The notes: generated by a model not told the origin, from the letters alone. A stretch of DNA of 64,000 nt from Rhizobium sp. BK650 (GCF_014195325.1 NZ_JACIBK010000002.1:186001-250000), one strand, 5' to 3'. Positions 35,514-44,175 are shown, counted from the stretch's first letter. Program-made: numbers and translations.

Positions 35514-36083
35514 ATGGAACAAGAACTCGAACTGGCGATCGGCATCCGCATCCGCACGTTGCGGCTGCAAAAAGGCCTCACGCTGGATGATCTCGCCGCG
35601 GCCTCCGGTGTGAGCCGCGCCATGATCTCCCGCATCGAGCGCGCTGAGGCGAGCCCGACTGCTTCGCTTCTGGCGAGGGTCTGCGCCGCACTCGGTCTGT
35701 CGCTGTCGGAGTTTTTCGCCGAGGAAGGGCAGCAGGCATCGCCCCTGTCACGTCGTCAGGACCAGCAGGTCTGGCGCGATCCCGAAACCGGTTATATGCG
35801 CCGCGCCGTTTCGCCGCCAGGTACGGCCTCGGATATCGATATCGTCGATGTCGAGTTTCCTGCCGGCGCGCGCGTCAGCTTCCCGCCACATGCAGCGAGC
35901 CGCGGCATGACGCAACATGTCTGGCTCTTCGACGGTGAGCTGGAAATGACCGTCGGCGAAACCGTTCACCGCCTCAAACCCGGCGATTGCCTGTTCATGC
36001 CGGTTGGCGACGGCCATGCCTTTCACAATCCAGGTCGCGTGCCGGCACGCTATTGCGTCGTGCTGGATCACCGCGGCCACTAA
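35514..36083 (+). CDS. XRE family transcriptional regulator with C-terminal cupin domain
   Basis: A 189-residue regulator. The N-terminal helix-turn-helix (residues about 10-65) reads IRTLRLQKGLTLDDLAAASG then [17 protein letters not shown]. Residues about 105-185 form a cupin barrel for small-molecule binding (FPAGARVSF, QHVWLFDGELEM, LKPGDCLFMPVGDGHAFHN). ATG 35514 is chosen over 35478, which would place the start inside the promoter palindrome. The GNAT gene starts 29 bases downstream and is probably in the same transcript. Ligand unknown. Confidence 0.91.
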   Translation: MEQELELAIGIRIRTLRLQKGLTLDDLAAASGVSRAMISRIERAEASPTASLLARVCAALGLSLSEFFAEEGQQASPLSRRQDQQVWRDPETGYMRRAVSPPGTASDIDIVDVEFPAGARVSFPPHAASRGMTQHVWLFDGELEMTVGETVHRLKPGDCLFMPVGDGHAFHNPGRVPARYCVVLDHRGH

Positions 36084-36112
36084 TTCATCTGCTCATTTTC
36101 GAGGAAGCCATC

Positions 36113-36631
36113 ATGTCGACCATCCGCCTTCTTTCGGCCGCCGAAGCCCACGCTGCCATTCCCGCTCTTTGCGAGGTGCTTGCCGATTGCGTCAACGGCG
36201 GCGCCTCGGTCGGCTTCATGCAGCCCTATACGTCTGCCGATGCCGAACCCTACTGGCGTAGCGTCGCCGAGGCCGTGGCTTATGACGCCACGCTGCTGTT
36301 CGTAGCCGAAGTCGATGGCAAAATTGTCGGCACCGTACAGGTCGGCGCTGCCCAGATGCCGAACCAGCCGCATCGCGGGGATCTGAAGAAGCTGCTCGTT
36401 CACCGCTCCGCCCGCGGCCATGGCCTGGCGCGCCTGCTGATGGAGATGGCCGAGCAGGAAGCAGCCCGTCGCGGCAAGACGATCCTCGTCTTGGATACGG
36501 CGACCGGCAGCGATGCCGAAGCCATCTACCCGCGGCTCGGCTGGGAGCGTGTCGGAGTCATCCCCGATTATGCACTGTGGCCGGAAGGGGGGCTTTGCGA
36601 CACCACCTTCTTCTACAAGCGGGTCGCCTGA
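36113..36631 (+). CDS. GNAT family N-acetyltransferase
   Basis: A 172-residue acetyltransferase. The acetyl-CoA binding motif appears as KLLVHRSARGHGLARLLMEM, with TGSDAEAIYPRLGWERVG near the end. The start ATG follows GAGGAAG. It lies in the probable operon with the XRE-cupin regulator, an arrangement common for small-molecule detoxification or amino-acid modification. The last 19 bases overlap the end of the convergent HAD gene. Substrate is not visible. Confidence 0.9.
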   Translation: MSTIRLLSAAEAHAAIPALCEVLADCVNGGASVGFMQPYTSADAEPYWRSVAEAVAYDATLLFVAEVDGKIVGTVQVGAAQMPNQPHRGDLKKLLVHRSARGHGLARLLMEMAEQEAARRGKTILVLDTATGSDAEAIYPRLGWERVGVIPDYALWPEGGLCDTTFFYKRVA

Positions 36632-37239
36632 ACATTCTGCGTAAAGGCTGCGATGGCATCTGCAAGCGCTGAAGCCGGCGTCCAATGCAATGCCTTCCAA
36701 CCGAATTGCATGGCGGCCGCAATATTCTCCTCAGCATCATCGATAAAGCCGATCTCATGCGGTGCGACACCGACGCCATCGGTGACGAGACGGAAAAAAT
36801 CGCTTTCGGGCTTTCGCGCGCCAAGCGCTGCGGAATAGAAGATGCCGTCGAAAAGCGCGCCGAGTTCGAGCACGTCGCGCAGATAGGCAGCGCGCCTGTG
36901 CTCTTGATTGGTGGCAAGATAAAGAAGCGTACCTTCATCCTTCAGACGGGCGAGGTCGGCGAGCAGCTGCCGGTCCAGGCGGGAATCATTTTCAAACCAG
37001 TAGTCGAGCAGTTTCTGGGCGGTGAGATGCGGGGCGATGCGGTCGAGAACCTCCGTCAGGCGGGGTTCGATTGGCTCCTGTCCCGTGACGATCCCGATCC
37101 AATAAGGCCTGAAGAATTCCTGTTGGAGCAAGGAGGACGCCAAGTTGAGGTCGCGTTCAAGGTAGGTAAAGAGCGGCAGACCGTCCGTCGGTCGCCCGTG
37201 AACCAGCACACCATCGACATCGACCATCAGGATTTTCAT
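36613..37239 (-). CDS. HAD superfamily hydrolase
   Basis: A 208-residue phosphatase-like protein. Motif I is MVDVDGVLVHG (nucleophile Asp), motif II the Thr in LYLATNQEH, motif III the Lys in ALGARKPESDFF, motif IV IGFIDDAEEN. The helical cap between motifs I and II fits subclass IA HAD enzymes. ATG 37239 (MKILMVDVD) is preferred over 37269 on homology. Substrate is unknown; it overlaps the GNAT gene tail to tail by 19 bases. Confidence 0.88.
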   Translation of the reverse strand: MKILMVDVDGVLVHGRPTDGLPLFTYLERDLNLASSLLQQEFFRPYWIGIVTGQEPIEPRLTEVLDRIAPHLTAQKLLDYWFENDSRLDRQLLADLARLKDEGTLLYLATNQEHRRAAYLRDVLELGALFDGIFYSAALGARKPESDFFRLVTDGVGVAPHEIGFIDDAEENIAAAMQFGWKALHWTPASALADAIAAFTQNVQATRL

Positions 37240-37391
37240 GGGTTTAATCTCGTAAGGAAAGGGATGCATTCTGAAATCGGCTTGAACGTGGCGTCATCGG
37301 CACCAGCGATCAAGGCGCGTTCAGCGCTTTTTTCTTCCGACGGGCGTGTGTATGGCTTGAGTCCAGGAAGCTGATTTTGCGGAGGACACCC

Positions 37392-38417
37392 GTGCGCGTC
37401 ATCTATTCAGAAGACCACAAGCTGCGTGATGCGAAGACCGAGCTGCATCCCGGTCAGCTCGTGACGCCCTTCGAGGCGCCGTTCCGTGCGGAATGGATTC
37501 TCGCCGCGGTGAAGGAAGCGGGCTTTTCGGATGTTGTTGCGCCGGAAGCGCATGGCCTCAAAACGGCGCGCAAGGTACATGATCCGGCCTATCTCGAGTT
37601 CCTGGCGACGGTCTGGGATCGCTGGGTGGCGGCGGGATACAAGGGGGAAGCGATCGCCAACTCCTTTCCTGTTCGCCGCACCAGCCAGCGCGTGCCGGAA
37701 AATATCGTCGGTGCGATGGGCCATTACGCTAATGCGGCGGATACCTCCATCACCAAGGGGTCCTATGAGGCAGCTGTCGCCTCCATGCGCTGCGCGATCA
37801 CGGCCGCAGACTGGCTGAATGCCGGCAACCGTTTTGCCTTCGCGCTCTGCCGCCCGCCCGGCCATCATGCCGGCATCGATCTCTTCGGCGGCTATTGTTT
37901 CATCAACAATTCAGGCGTTGCGGCCCAGCGCCTGCTGGATCATGGCGCGAAGAAGGTCGCCGTGCTTGATGTCGATTTCCATCACGGCAACGGCACGCAG
38001 GATCTCTTCTATCGCCGCGGCGATGTCTTCACCGCCTCACTGCACGGCGATCCCATCCACGCCTTTCCCTATTTCCTCGGCCACGCCGATGAACAGGGCG
38101 AAGGGCGGGGCGAGGGCGCCAACCGCAATTATCCGATGGCCCGCGGCACCAGTTTCGAAGTTTGGTCGGCGGCCCTTGCCGATGCACTCTTGCAGATCAG
38201 GGCCTTCGGCGCCGAAGCGATTGTCGTCGCCCTCGGCGTCGATACGTTCGAGCGCGATCCGATCTCCTTTTTCAACCTGAAATCGGAGGATTTCCTCCGC
38301 ATAGGTGAAATGATCTCCGCTGCCGGCCTGCCGGTCGTCACCTGCATGGAAGGTGGTTACGGCGTGCCGGAAATCGGCCTCAACGTCGCCAATGTGCTGA
38401 TGGGGCTGGAAATCTGA
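37392..38417 (+). CDS. Histone deacetylase family protein (acetylpolyamine amidohydrolase-like)
   Basis: Zinc hydrolase of 341 residues that removes acetyl groups, probably from acetylated polyamines. The active site is clear: RPPGHHAG (two His), DVDFHHGNGTQD (Asp and His ligands) and GVDTFERDP (Asp ligand). The N-terminal HPGQLVTPFEAPFRAEW matches acetylpolyamine amidohydrolases more than AcuC. Translation starts at GTG 37392 with GGAGG six bases upstream; the longer TTG frame at 37377 is not supported. The recX gene begins 10 bases after the stop. Confidence 0.92.
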   Translation: MRVIYSEDHKLRDAKTELHPGQLVTPFEAPFRAEWILAAVKEAGFSDVVAPEAHGLKTARKVHDPAYLEFLATVWDRWVAAGYKGEAIANSFPVRRTSQRVPENIVGAMGHYANAADTSITKGSYEAAVASMRCAITAADWLNAGNRFAFALCRPPGHHAGIDLFGGYCFINNSGVAAQRLLDHGAKKVAVLDVDFHHGNGTQDLFYRRGDVFTASLHGDPIHAFPYFLGHADEQGEGRGEGANRNYPMARGTSFEVWSAALADALLQIRAFGAEAIVVALGVDTFERDPISFFNLKSEDFLRIGEMISAAGLPVVTCMEGGYGVPEIGLNVANVLMGLEI

Positions 38418-38427
38418 TCTATTGCCA

Positions 38428-38979
38428 ATGACCGACGAGACTATTCCATCCGATATTCCGACGCCCCGCATGCTGAACTGGGCGCGCAACTCCACCATCT
38501 ATCGCCTGGAGCGACGGATGATGACGGAAAAGCAGCTTTTCGATGCCATCACCCGGAAGGCGAAGGAGAAGTTCGAAGGTATCAGCGCTGCCCAGCTGAA
38601 GGCCGTTGCCGATTTCGCCGTTAGGTTCGCCTATGACAACAAGGGGATCGACGATAGCGCCTATGCCGAGATCAGCACGCGTTCCGCCCTGCGCAGCGGC
38701 AAGTCGAAGCGCGCCATTGCCCAAAAGCTTGCGATCAAGGGTGTTTCCAGCGATAGGGTGGAGGCTGCGCTTGAAGGGGCTGACGATCTCTATGCCGCGG
38801 CGATCTTCGCCCGCAAACGCGCCTTCGGCCCCTTCCGCCGCGTCGAACTCGACGAAAAGCGCAAAGCGAAGGAGCTCTCCGCCTTTGCCCGCAACGGCTT
38901 CAGCTTCGAAATCGGCAAGAGGGTCTTCGAGATGAGCTTCGAAGATGCCGAAGAGGTCATCCTCGCCGGCCGTCTCTGA
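38428..38979 (+). CDS. recX: Regulatory protein RecX
   Basis: A 183-residue helical protein that limits RecA filament growth. Typical segments are RMMTEKQLFDAITRKAKEKF, YDNKGIDDSAYAEISTRSAL and SKRAIAQKLAIKGVSSDRVEAAL, three-helix repeats rich in Arg and Lys. It does not follow recA here, but a separate location is common in Rhizobiales. It starts 10 bases after the deacetylase-family gene and is probably co-transcribed with it. ATG 38428 is used rather than the TTG two codons upstream. Confidence 0.88.
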   Translation: MTDETIPSDIPTPRMLNWARNSTIYRLERRMMTEKQLFDAITRKAKEKFEGISAAQLKAVADFAVRFAYDNKGIDDSAYAEISTRSALRSGKSKRAIAQKLAIKGVSSDRVEAALEGADDLYAAAIFARKRAFGPFRRVELDEKRKAKELSAFARNGFSFEIGKRVFEMSFEDAEEVILAGRL

Positions 38980-39072
38980 TCTCGCATCAAGGCTTTTGCT
39001 GCCCCGATCAGAAGTTTGAATTTGTCGCTCGCGAGCCGCCTTCGTATGAAGAGCCCGGAATCGGAGGCATCG

Positions 39073-39966
39073 ATGGAAGACAGAACGAACGCTAGAGCGG
39101 GGACATTGGCCGCGCAGGCGTCAACAGCATTCGACAGCGTGGCGGCTGGCGGGCTGATGTGCCTGATGTCCATGTCGTCAATCCAGTTCGGCGCGGCACT
39201 TTCCTCCTCCGCCATCGCCACCTATGGATCGGCCGGCGCTAGCTGGCTGCGCCTTGCCTTTGCGGCCATCATTCTGGCCATCGTCGTGCGCCCGCGCATG
39301 TCAAGCTACAGTCGCACCCAATGGGCGAGCGCTCTGGCTCTCGGCGCGACGACCGCACTGATGACCATGAGCTTCTTTTCGGCGATCGAGCGCATTCCGC
39401 TTGGTCTTGCCGTAGCGATCGATTTTCTCGGTCCACTTACCGTGGCAACCATCGGCTATGGGTTCGGCAGGCGTCTTGTCTGGCCGCTGGTTGCCGCGCT
39501 TGGTGTCCTCGCCCTCGCACATGATGGCGAAGGCTGGGTTGGCGATCCCTTGGGGGTTCTCTTCGCATTTGGGGCAGGAACCGGCTGGGCGGTTTATATC
39601 GTCCTGACGAAGAGGATCGGTGCGAGCTTTAAAGGGTTGGAAGGGCTTGCCATGTCGCTCATGATCGCCGCTCAGGTAGCGACTCCCTTCGGCTTTGCCG
39701 GCGCCGTGCCGAAGCTGGATGCTTTCGGTCTAATCGAGATGGCGGGCCTTGCCATTCTGGTGCCGCTGCTGCCCTACGCATTGGAGCTGATCGCCTTGCG
39801 TCGCATGCCGACTGCATCCTTCGGCATCCTCATGAGTCTCGAGCCGGCCATTGGCGCCCTCGCGGGCTTTGTCATCCTGGCACAGCCGATGACGCTCCTG
39901 CAGATGGCCGGAACGGCTCTGGTCGTTGCCGCAAGCGCCGGCGCGACTTTTTCCGCCAGGCAGTGA
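39073..39966 (+). CDS. EamA family transporter, RhtA-like (threonine/homoserine exporter)
   Basis: A 297-residue inner-membrane protein with ten predicted helices in two EamA repeats. Segments such as SIQFGAALSSSAIATYGSAG, PLGLAVAIDFLGPLTVA and FGILMSLEPAIGALAGFVIL are typical of RhtA, which exports threonine and homoserine. ATG 39073 is chosen because GGAGG lies five bases upstream; frames from 39016 are longer but unsupported. It stops four bases before the end of the convergent haemoglobin gene. Confidence 0.9.
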   Translation: MEDRTNARAGTLAAQASTAFDSVAAGGLMCLMSMSSIQFGAALSSSAIATYGSAGASWLRLAFAAIILAIVVRPRMSSYSRTQWASALALGATTALMTMSFFSAIERIPLGLAVAIDFLGPLTVATIGYGFGRRLVWPLVAALGVLALAHDGEGWVGDPLGVLFAFGAGTGWAVYIVLTKRIGASFKGLEGLAMSLMIAAQVATPFGFAGAVPKLDAFGLIEMAGLAILVPLLPYALELIALRRMPTASFGILMSLEPAIGALAGFVILAQPMTLLQMAGTALVVAASAGATFSARQ

Positions 39967-39970
39967 AGGA

Positions 39971-40438
39971 TCAGCCCATCTTCCTGGCGGGATCGTCAAG
40001 TGCTGGATTGTAGAAAAGCGACAGCGTCAGGCTCTTGGCAATCCGCTCCGCCGTTGCCATGAACCAGTCCCTGGCTTCCGGTGTCGGTGCCAGATCGCTG
40101 AGTGTTGCGGAAAACAGTGCGAGCCATTTCGGGAAAAGCTCCGGCGTCATGTTCGCCACGCCGAGATGCGCCTGCACCGGCTTGCCGCCATAGGCGCCGC
40201 TGCGGAAGGCAACGGCCGACCAGAAGCTCTTCATTTTGTCCATATGTTCAGGCCAGCGGCCGGAAAGTCGCGCATCGAAGACAGGTCCGAGTTCGGGATG
40301 CGCAAGCACCCGCCCGTAGAAAGTCTCGACCAGCTTCGAAATGAAGGCCTCGTCCACGCCGATCTCTTTCATCTCGGCTTCGGCCCTTTCGCGGATCGCG
40401 GCAACATGCGCGGCCCGCCCCTGTATCTCACTCTTCAT
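39971..40438 (-). CDS. Group III truncated haemoglobin
   Basis: A 155-residue haem protein of the 2-on-2 globin fold. The group III features VETFYGRVLAHPELGPVFD, GRWPEHMDKMKSFWSAVAF and the proximal-His region KPVQAHLGVANMTPELF are visible. Group III globins are linked to oxygen or nitric-oxide chemistry under low oxygen. ATG 40438 starts the globin homology; a longer frame to 40525 lacks support. The gene is divergent from mbfA; the shared 173-base region contains an Irr-type element nearer to mbfA. Confidence 0.92.
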   Translation of the reverse strand: MKSEIQGRAAHVAAIRERAEAEMKEIGVDEAFISKLVETFYGRVLAHPELGPVFDARLSGRWPEHMDKMKSFWSAVAFRSGAYGGKPVQAHLGVANMTPELFPKWLALFSATLSDLAPTPEARDWFMATAERIAKSLTLSLFYNPALDDPARKMG

Positions 40439-40578
40439 CTTTAACCCCGACGCCGCTTGCAGCTCGCGGCCCTCATATAGGTTGACGCGCCGCCTCAGCA
40501 AAGTGCGATCGGTCGATCGCGTCATTCTGTCAATCCCGCAGGGCTTTGATCTTGACCCACGCAGCCTGCCTCTTTAAG

Positions 40579-40595
40579 TTTAGAATAATTCTAAG
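40579..40595 (+). promoter_or_regulatory. Iron control element (ICE-like, predicted Irr binding site) before mbfA
   Basis: TTTAGAATAATTCTAAG is a near-perfect palindrome (TTAGAA, 3 bases, TTCTAA) and matches the ICE motif bound by the iron response regulator Irr in rhizobia. It sits 16 bases upstream of the mbfA start codon, where binding would block transcription. In Agrobacterium, mbfA is known to be repressed by Irr under iron limitation. Confidence 0.8.
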
Positions 40596-40611
40596 TTATT
40601 GGAGACTGCTG

Positions 40612-41595
40612 ATGTTGGCCCGGTTTTTCAGATCACCGAAACGTTCTTTCCGTTCTCTGTCCGAGCAGGAAATTCTGGCGCTCGCCATTGCCTCGGAAGA
40701 AGATGATGCCCGCATTTATCTCGCCTATGCCGAACATCTGCGTCAGGAGTTTCCGGCTTCCGCCAAGGTGTTCGAAGACATGGCCGAAGTGGAGGACACC
40801 CACCGAAAGTCGCTGATCGAAATGCATCGCCAGCGCTTCGGTGAGCGCATCCCGCTGATCCGCCGCGAGCATGTCGAAGGCTTTTACGAGCGCAAACCGG
40901 ACTGGCTGCGCGCCAACCTCTCCCTCGACGCGATCAGGCAGGAAGCCGAGGCGATGGAGGAGCAGGCCTACCGCTTCTACGTCGAGGCGATCAAGCAGAC
41001 CTCCGACGCCTCCACCCGCCAATTGCTCGGCGATCTCGCGCTCGCCGAGCAGGGCCATGAGGATATCGCCCGCATGCTTGGCGACCGGCATACGCCCGAA
41101 GACGTAAAGAAAGAAGAGGATGAGACGGCGCGGCGCCAGTTCGTGCTGACCTATGTGCAGCCGGGCCTTGCCGGGCTGATGGACGGATCTGTCTCGACGC
41201 TTGCGCCGATCTTTGCCGCCGCCTTCGCCACGCAGGATACATGGCAGACCTTCCTCGTCGGCCTTTCGGCCTCGGTCGGTGCCGGCATCTCGATGGGCTT
41301 CACGGAAGCCGCACACGACGACGGCAAAATCTCCGGCCGTGGCTCCCCGATCAAGCGTGGCCTTGCCTGCGGCATCATGACGGCGCTCGGCGGCCTCGGC
41401 CATGCACTGCCCTACCTCATCCCGCAGTTCTGGACCGCGACCATCACTGCTGCCATCATCGTCTTCTTCGAGCTTTGGGCGATCGCCTTCATCCAGAACA
41501 AATATATGGAGACTCCGTTCCTGCGCGCCGCCTTCCAAGTGGTCGTCGGCGGCAGCCTGGTGCTGGCCGCAGGCATTCTGATTGGGAATGGGTGA
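40612..41595 (+). CDS. mbfA: Membrane-bound ferritin (rubrerythrin-like domain fused to VIT1-type domain)
   Basis: A 327-residue protein. Residues about 15-155 form a ferritin-like di-iron domain with paired Glu/His ligands (ASEEDDARIYLAYAEHLR, EVEDTHRK, EAMEEQAYRFYVEAI, ALAEQGHEDIA). Residues about 165-327 form a VIT1-like iron transporter domain with several membrane helices (QPGLAGLMDGSVSTLAPIFA, SVGAGISMGFTEA). In Agrobacterium and Bradyrhizobium the protein exports or stores iron and protects against peroxide. ATG 40612 follows GGAG; an ICE-like operator lies just upstream. The 3' side holds a short repeat and a terminator. Confidence 0.94.
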   Translation: MLARFFRSPKRSFRSLSEQEILALAIASEEDDARIYLAYAEHLRQEFPASAKVFEDMAEVEDTHRKSLIEMHRQRFGERIPLIRREHVEGFYERKPDWLRANLSLDAIRQEAEAMEEQAYRFYVEAIKQTSDASTRQLLGDLALAEQGHEDIARMLGDRHTPEDVKKEEDETARRQFVLTYVQPGLAGLMDGSVSTLAPIFAAAFATQDTWQTFLVGLSASVGAGISMGFTEAAHDDGKISGRGSPIKRGLACGIMTALGGLGHALPYLIPQFWTATITAAIIVFFELWAIAFIQNKYMETPFLRAAFQVVVGGSLVLAAGILIGNG

Positions 41596-41603
41596 GCTGC
41601 GGT

Positions 41604-41679
41604 CGGGCAAAGCCCGAGCAATCGATCCGGTGGATCGATTGCAGCAGCGAACGCCCGGAGCCGAAGCGCAGGACCGGGC
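41604..41679. repeat. Palindrome-rich intergenic element (RIME-like)
   Basis: Three stem-loops lie in a row: CGGGC/GCCCG (41604-41616), CAATCGATCC/GGATCGATTG (41619-41641, perfect 10-bp stem) and GCCCGG/CCGGGC (41653-41679). The design and position between convergent genes fit the Rhizobium-specific intergenic mosaic elements, which occur in many copies in rhizobial genomes. Copy number cannot be seen here. Confidence 0.5.
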
Positions 41680-41758
41680 ACCGGCAGCGGCACACTCAAC
41701 ATGAGAACCCCTTGGGCAAAGTCCGAGCACATGAACAGGAACTGAGAACCCCAAAATG

Positions 41759-41784
41759 AAAAAACCGGCTTTCGCCGGCTTTTT
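41759..41784. terminator. Bidirectional terminator after mbfA and the BTLCP gene
   Basis: A compact stem (CCGGC, loop TTTC-type, GCCGG) is flanked by A-run on the left (AAAAAA) and T-run on the right (CTTTTTC), so it can stop transcription from both convergent genes. Confidence 0.75.
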
Positions 41785-41805
41785 CACACTCCCCCCTCAA
41801 ACTCT

Positions 41806-42405
41806 TTATTTCAAAGCGCCGACCAGAACGTCGCGGCCATTCTCGATAGTGACCCAGCGACCGGCATTGAAGCTCGACTGGCGCTTGATGAACGTATAGG
41901 GCGTCGAAAACCATGGCCTGACATCGCTCGCAAGGTTATCGAGCACGAAGTCGCCTTCAGCCGTGCGCAGCGTCAGTACCGCGTGGCCTTCGCCGTCAGG
42001 TTTGCGCACGACGGTCATCAGCAGGTCAGCGGGCGAAAAGCCGCGCTGGATGAGGATACGGCGCTTCAGGAGTGCGAAGTCCTCGCAATCGCCGGCTGTG
42101 GTCGGATAGGCCCAAACCTCGTCCTTGCCGTAGATTTCCTTGTCCGTCATCGGCGTGACGGTGCGGTTGACCGTCGCGTTGACGGCGCGAACGGTAGCCC
42201 ATTTGCCGCCGGTCATGACCACCGGGCCGCTATTGCGATTGGCACCGCATTCGGCGCGGTGCGACTGACAGAAATCGTAGTGACCAATCGGCTGCGAGGT
42301 CGCGCTGCCGGTTACCATGGATGCATTCTTGCTCGGAGCCGGAATAGCCGCCGGTGCCATAGCAAACACGGCCATCATGGCCACGAGGAAACCCTTGATC
42401 CGCAC
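41806..42405 (-). CDS. Bacterial transglutaminase-like cysteine proteinase (BTLCP, DUF920)
   Basis: An exported protein of 199 residues. A signal peptide (MRIKGFLVAMMAVFAMAPA) is followed by the BTLCP domain with catalytic Cys in TAGDCEDFALLKR, His in GEGHAVLTL and Asp in FVLDNLASD. Relatives include LapG, which releases adhesins, but this short, stand-alone form is frequent in rhizobia and has no LapA/LapD neighbour here. The ending DVLVGALK and the GRWVTIENGRD segment are family-typical. Target is unknown. Confidence 0.9.
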   Translation of the reverse strand: MRIKGFLVAMMAVFAMAPAAIPAPSKNASMVTGSATSQPIGHYDFCQSHRAECGANRNSGPVVMTGGKWATVRAVNATVNRTVTPMTDKEIYGKDEVWAYPTTAGDCEDFALLKRRILIQRGFSPADLLMTVVRKPDGEGHAVLTLRTAEGDFVLDNLASDVRPWFSTPYTFIKRQSSFNAGRWVTIENGRDVLVGALK

Positions 42406-42614
42406 GCCCTACTTCCCTGCATCGCCCTTTATTTATTAACAAACAGTTAACGGAGAGGGCCGAAAGGAGTCAATCGTTACTTCTTGGGAGGGCTTTGCAA
42501 CTCGCAGACATGGTTAAAATGCGACGTAACCTTTGGGTGATCGAACGGAACTTCTTCAACCATTGCCTTCTATTCGGGCAGTTGCATATTCTTTGGTAAG
42601 TGAGCAGCTTCCGC

Positions 42615-43412
42615 TCAGCGGATTAGGCCTTTGACAGCGCTGCGCAGCCGGTCGATATCCTGAGGACGCGAGAGCCTGTGGTCGCCGTCGCGAATGAAGG
42701 TCAGGATAACGTCGTCTGCGGGCAGGTGTTCTACCAGCTTTATCGCATGCATATAGGGAACATCCGCATCCTTCATGCCCTGCAGGATATGGATCGGGCA
42801 GCCCGTCTCGATGATGCCGGTCAGCACCCGGCTTTCGCGCCCGTCTTCAATCAGTGCACGGGTATAAATATTGGGTTCCGGGCTGTATTGCGAACGCTCT
42901 TCGAAATAACCGCGCTGTTCGAGGGATGCGCGCTCCTTCTTCTTGAGGTTCGGTTCGATGAGGTCGGAGGTGAAGTCGGGTGCCGGCGCGATCAGCACCA
43001 TGCCTTCGAGCTTTGGTCCGCCGTGCTTGGCAAGCTCCTGCGCTGCCCTCAGCGCGATCCAGCCGCCCATCGACGAGCCGATCAGGATCATCCGCTCCGG
43101 CGCATGATGGCGGATGACCGCAAGCGCTTCCTCCAGCCAGCGCGAGATCGTACCGTCGGTGAAGGCGCCGCTGGAAAGGCCGTGGCCGGAATAGTCGAGG
43201 CGGATACAGGCCGCTCCCAGTTCCGCCGCCAGACGATCGGTCTCGATCGCCTTGCTGCCGCTCATGTCGGATCGGTAGCCGGATAGCCAAACGAGAGCAG
43301 GAAGGTCTATATTGTTCCGGGCCGGACGCACCAACATGGCGATCCGTCGCGCTGCCTCGCCTTCGCCGACATCGAGGAACTGGGGCTCAAGAACGGGCAT
43401 TTGATCGGACAT
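42615..43412 (-). CDS. Alpha/beta hydrolase
   Basis: A 265-residue serine hydrolase. The nucleophile elbow is ILIGSSMGGWIALRA (first Ser after Gly), and the catalytic His is in IRDGDHRLSRPQD. The N-terminal VWLSGYRSDMSGSKA and YSGHGLSSGAF patterns fit acyl-peptide or thioesterase-like members of the fold. ATG 43412 follows AGGAG nine bases upstream; a TTG at 43421 is less likely. The gene is divergent from infC. Substrate unknown. Confidence 0.9.
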   Translation of the reverse strand: MSDQMPVLEPQFLDVGEGEAARRIAMLVRPARNNIDLPALVWLSGYRSDMSGSKAIETDRLAAELGAACIRLDYSGHGLSSGAFTDGTISRWLEEALAVIRHHAPERMILIGSSMGGWIALRAAQELAKHGGPKLEGMVLIAPAPDFTSDLIEPNLKKKERASLEQRGYFEERSQYSPEPNIYTRALIEDGRESRVLTGIIETGCPIHILQGMKDADVPYMHAIKLVEHLPADDVILTFIRDGDHRLSRPQDIDRLRSAVKGLIR

Positions 43413-43592
43413 CGGGTTCAACTCCTATTGTTTTGGCCTATAAAACAGATTCTTGACGGGCTGACAGCGGATGATTTTTCCGCTAAAGGATGTTATTGAA
43501 TCCGTTGCAGTGATGACGTGACCCGTTTGTGCCCCCATTGGATTAGGGACACGAAGCTGCAACGTTCCGATCAACGCGAGGAGAATACGACC

Positions 43593-44129
43593 ATTCGCAG
43601 ACCCTTTAAAGCCGACGCGCCCGTAAAGGATGGGCCGCGCTCGAACCGGGAGATCCGCATTCCCAAAGTTCAGCTGATTGCAGCTGACGGACAGAATATG
43701 GGCATCGTGCCCACCGACCAGGCCTTGAGAATGGCGGAAGAAGCCGGCCTCGACCTCGTTGAAATTTCCCCAAATGCCGAACCGCCGGTGTGCAAGATCC
43801 TCGATCTGGGCAAGCTGAAATATGCCAACCAGAAGAAGGCCGCCGAGGCGCGCAAGAAGCAGAAGATTGTCGAAGTCAAAGAAATCAAGATGCGTCCGAA
43901 CATCGACACCCATGACTATGAGGTGAAGATGAAGGCGATGGGCCGCTTCTTCGACGAAGGTGACAAGGTGAAGGTGACGCTGAAGTTCCGCGGCCGCGAA
44001 ATGGCCCACCAGGAACTCGGCATGAAGCTTCTCCAGCAGGTCAAGGCCGACACGCTTGAGATTGCCAAGGTCGAGGCCGAACCCAAGCTCGAAGGTCGCC
44101 AGATGATGATGGTGCTGGCGCCGAAGTGA
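43593..44129 (+). CDS. infC: Translation initiation factor IF-3
   Basis: A 178-residue factor that keeps ribosomal subunits apart and checks the initiator codon. The N-domain ([20 protein letters not shown]) and C-domain ([20 protein letters not shown]) are complete, ending MMMVLAPK. The start is the rare codon ATT at 43593: GAGGAG lies nine bases upstream (43578-43583) and the family N-terminus [19 protein letters not shown] begins there. ATT starts are the known basis of IF-3 autoregulation. The ATG-type frame at 43518 lies in the leader and has no homology. A terminator follows the gene. Confidence 0.96.
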   Translation: MRRPFKADAPVKDGPRSNREIRIPKVQLIAADGQNMGIVPTDQALRMAEEAGLDLVEISPNAEPPVCKILDLGKLKYANQKKAAEARKKQKIVEVKEIKMRPNIDTHDYEVKMKAMGRFFDEGDKVKVTLKFRGREMAHQELGMKLLQQVKADTLEIAKVEAEPKLEGRQMMMVLAPK

Positions 44130-44151
44130 TCGGTGCCATAGCCTTTCGCTC

Positions 44152-44175
44152 AAAGCCGTCCGACAGGGCGGCTTT
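44152..44175 (+). terminator. Terminator after infC
   Basis: A 10-bp stem with one G-T pair (AAAGCCGTCC / GGGCGGCTTT) and loop GACA lies 22 bases after the infC stop and is followed by TG. It separates infC from rpmI-rplT, so the latter need their own promoter in the following 250 bases. Confidence 0.75.

Noticed and set aside
40633..41787. Open frame of 384 codons on the minus strand opposite mbfA
   Set aside because: Shadow of mbfA that also runs through the intergenic repeat and terminator.
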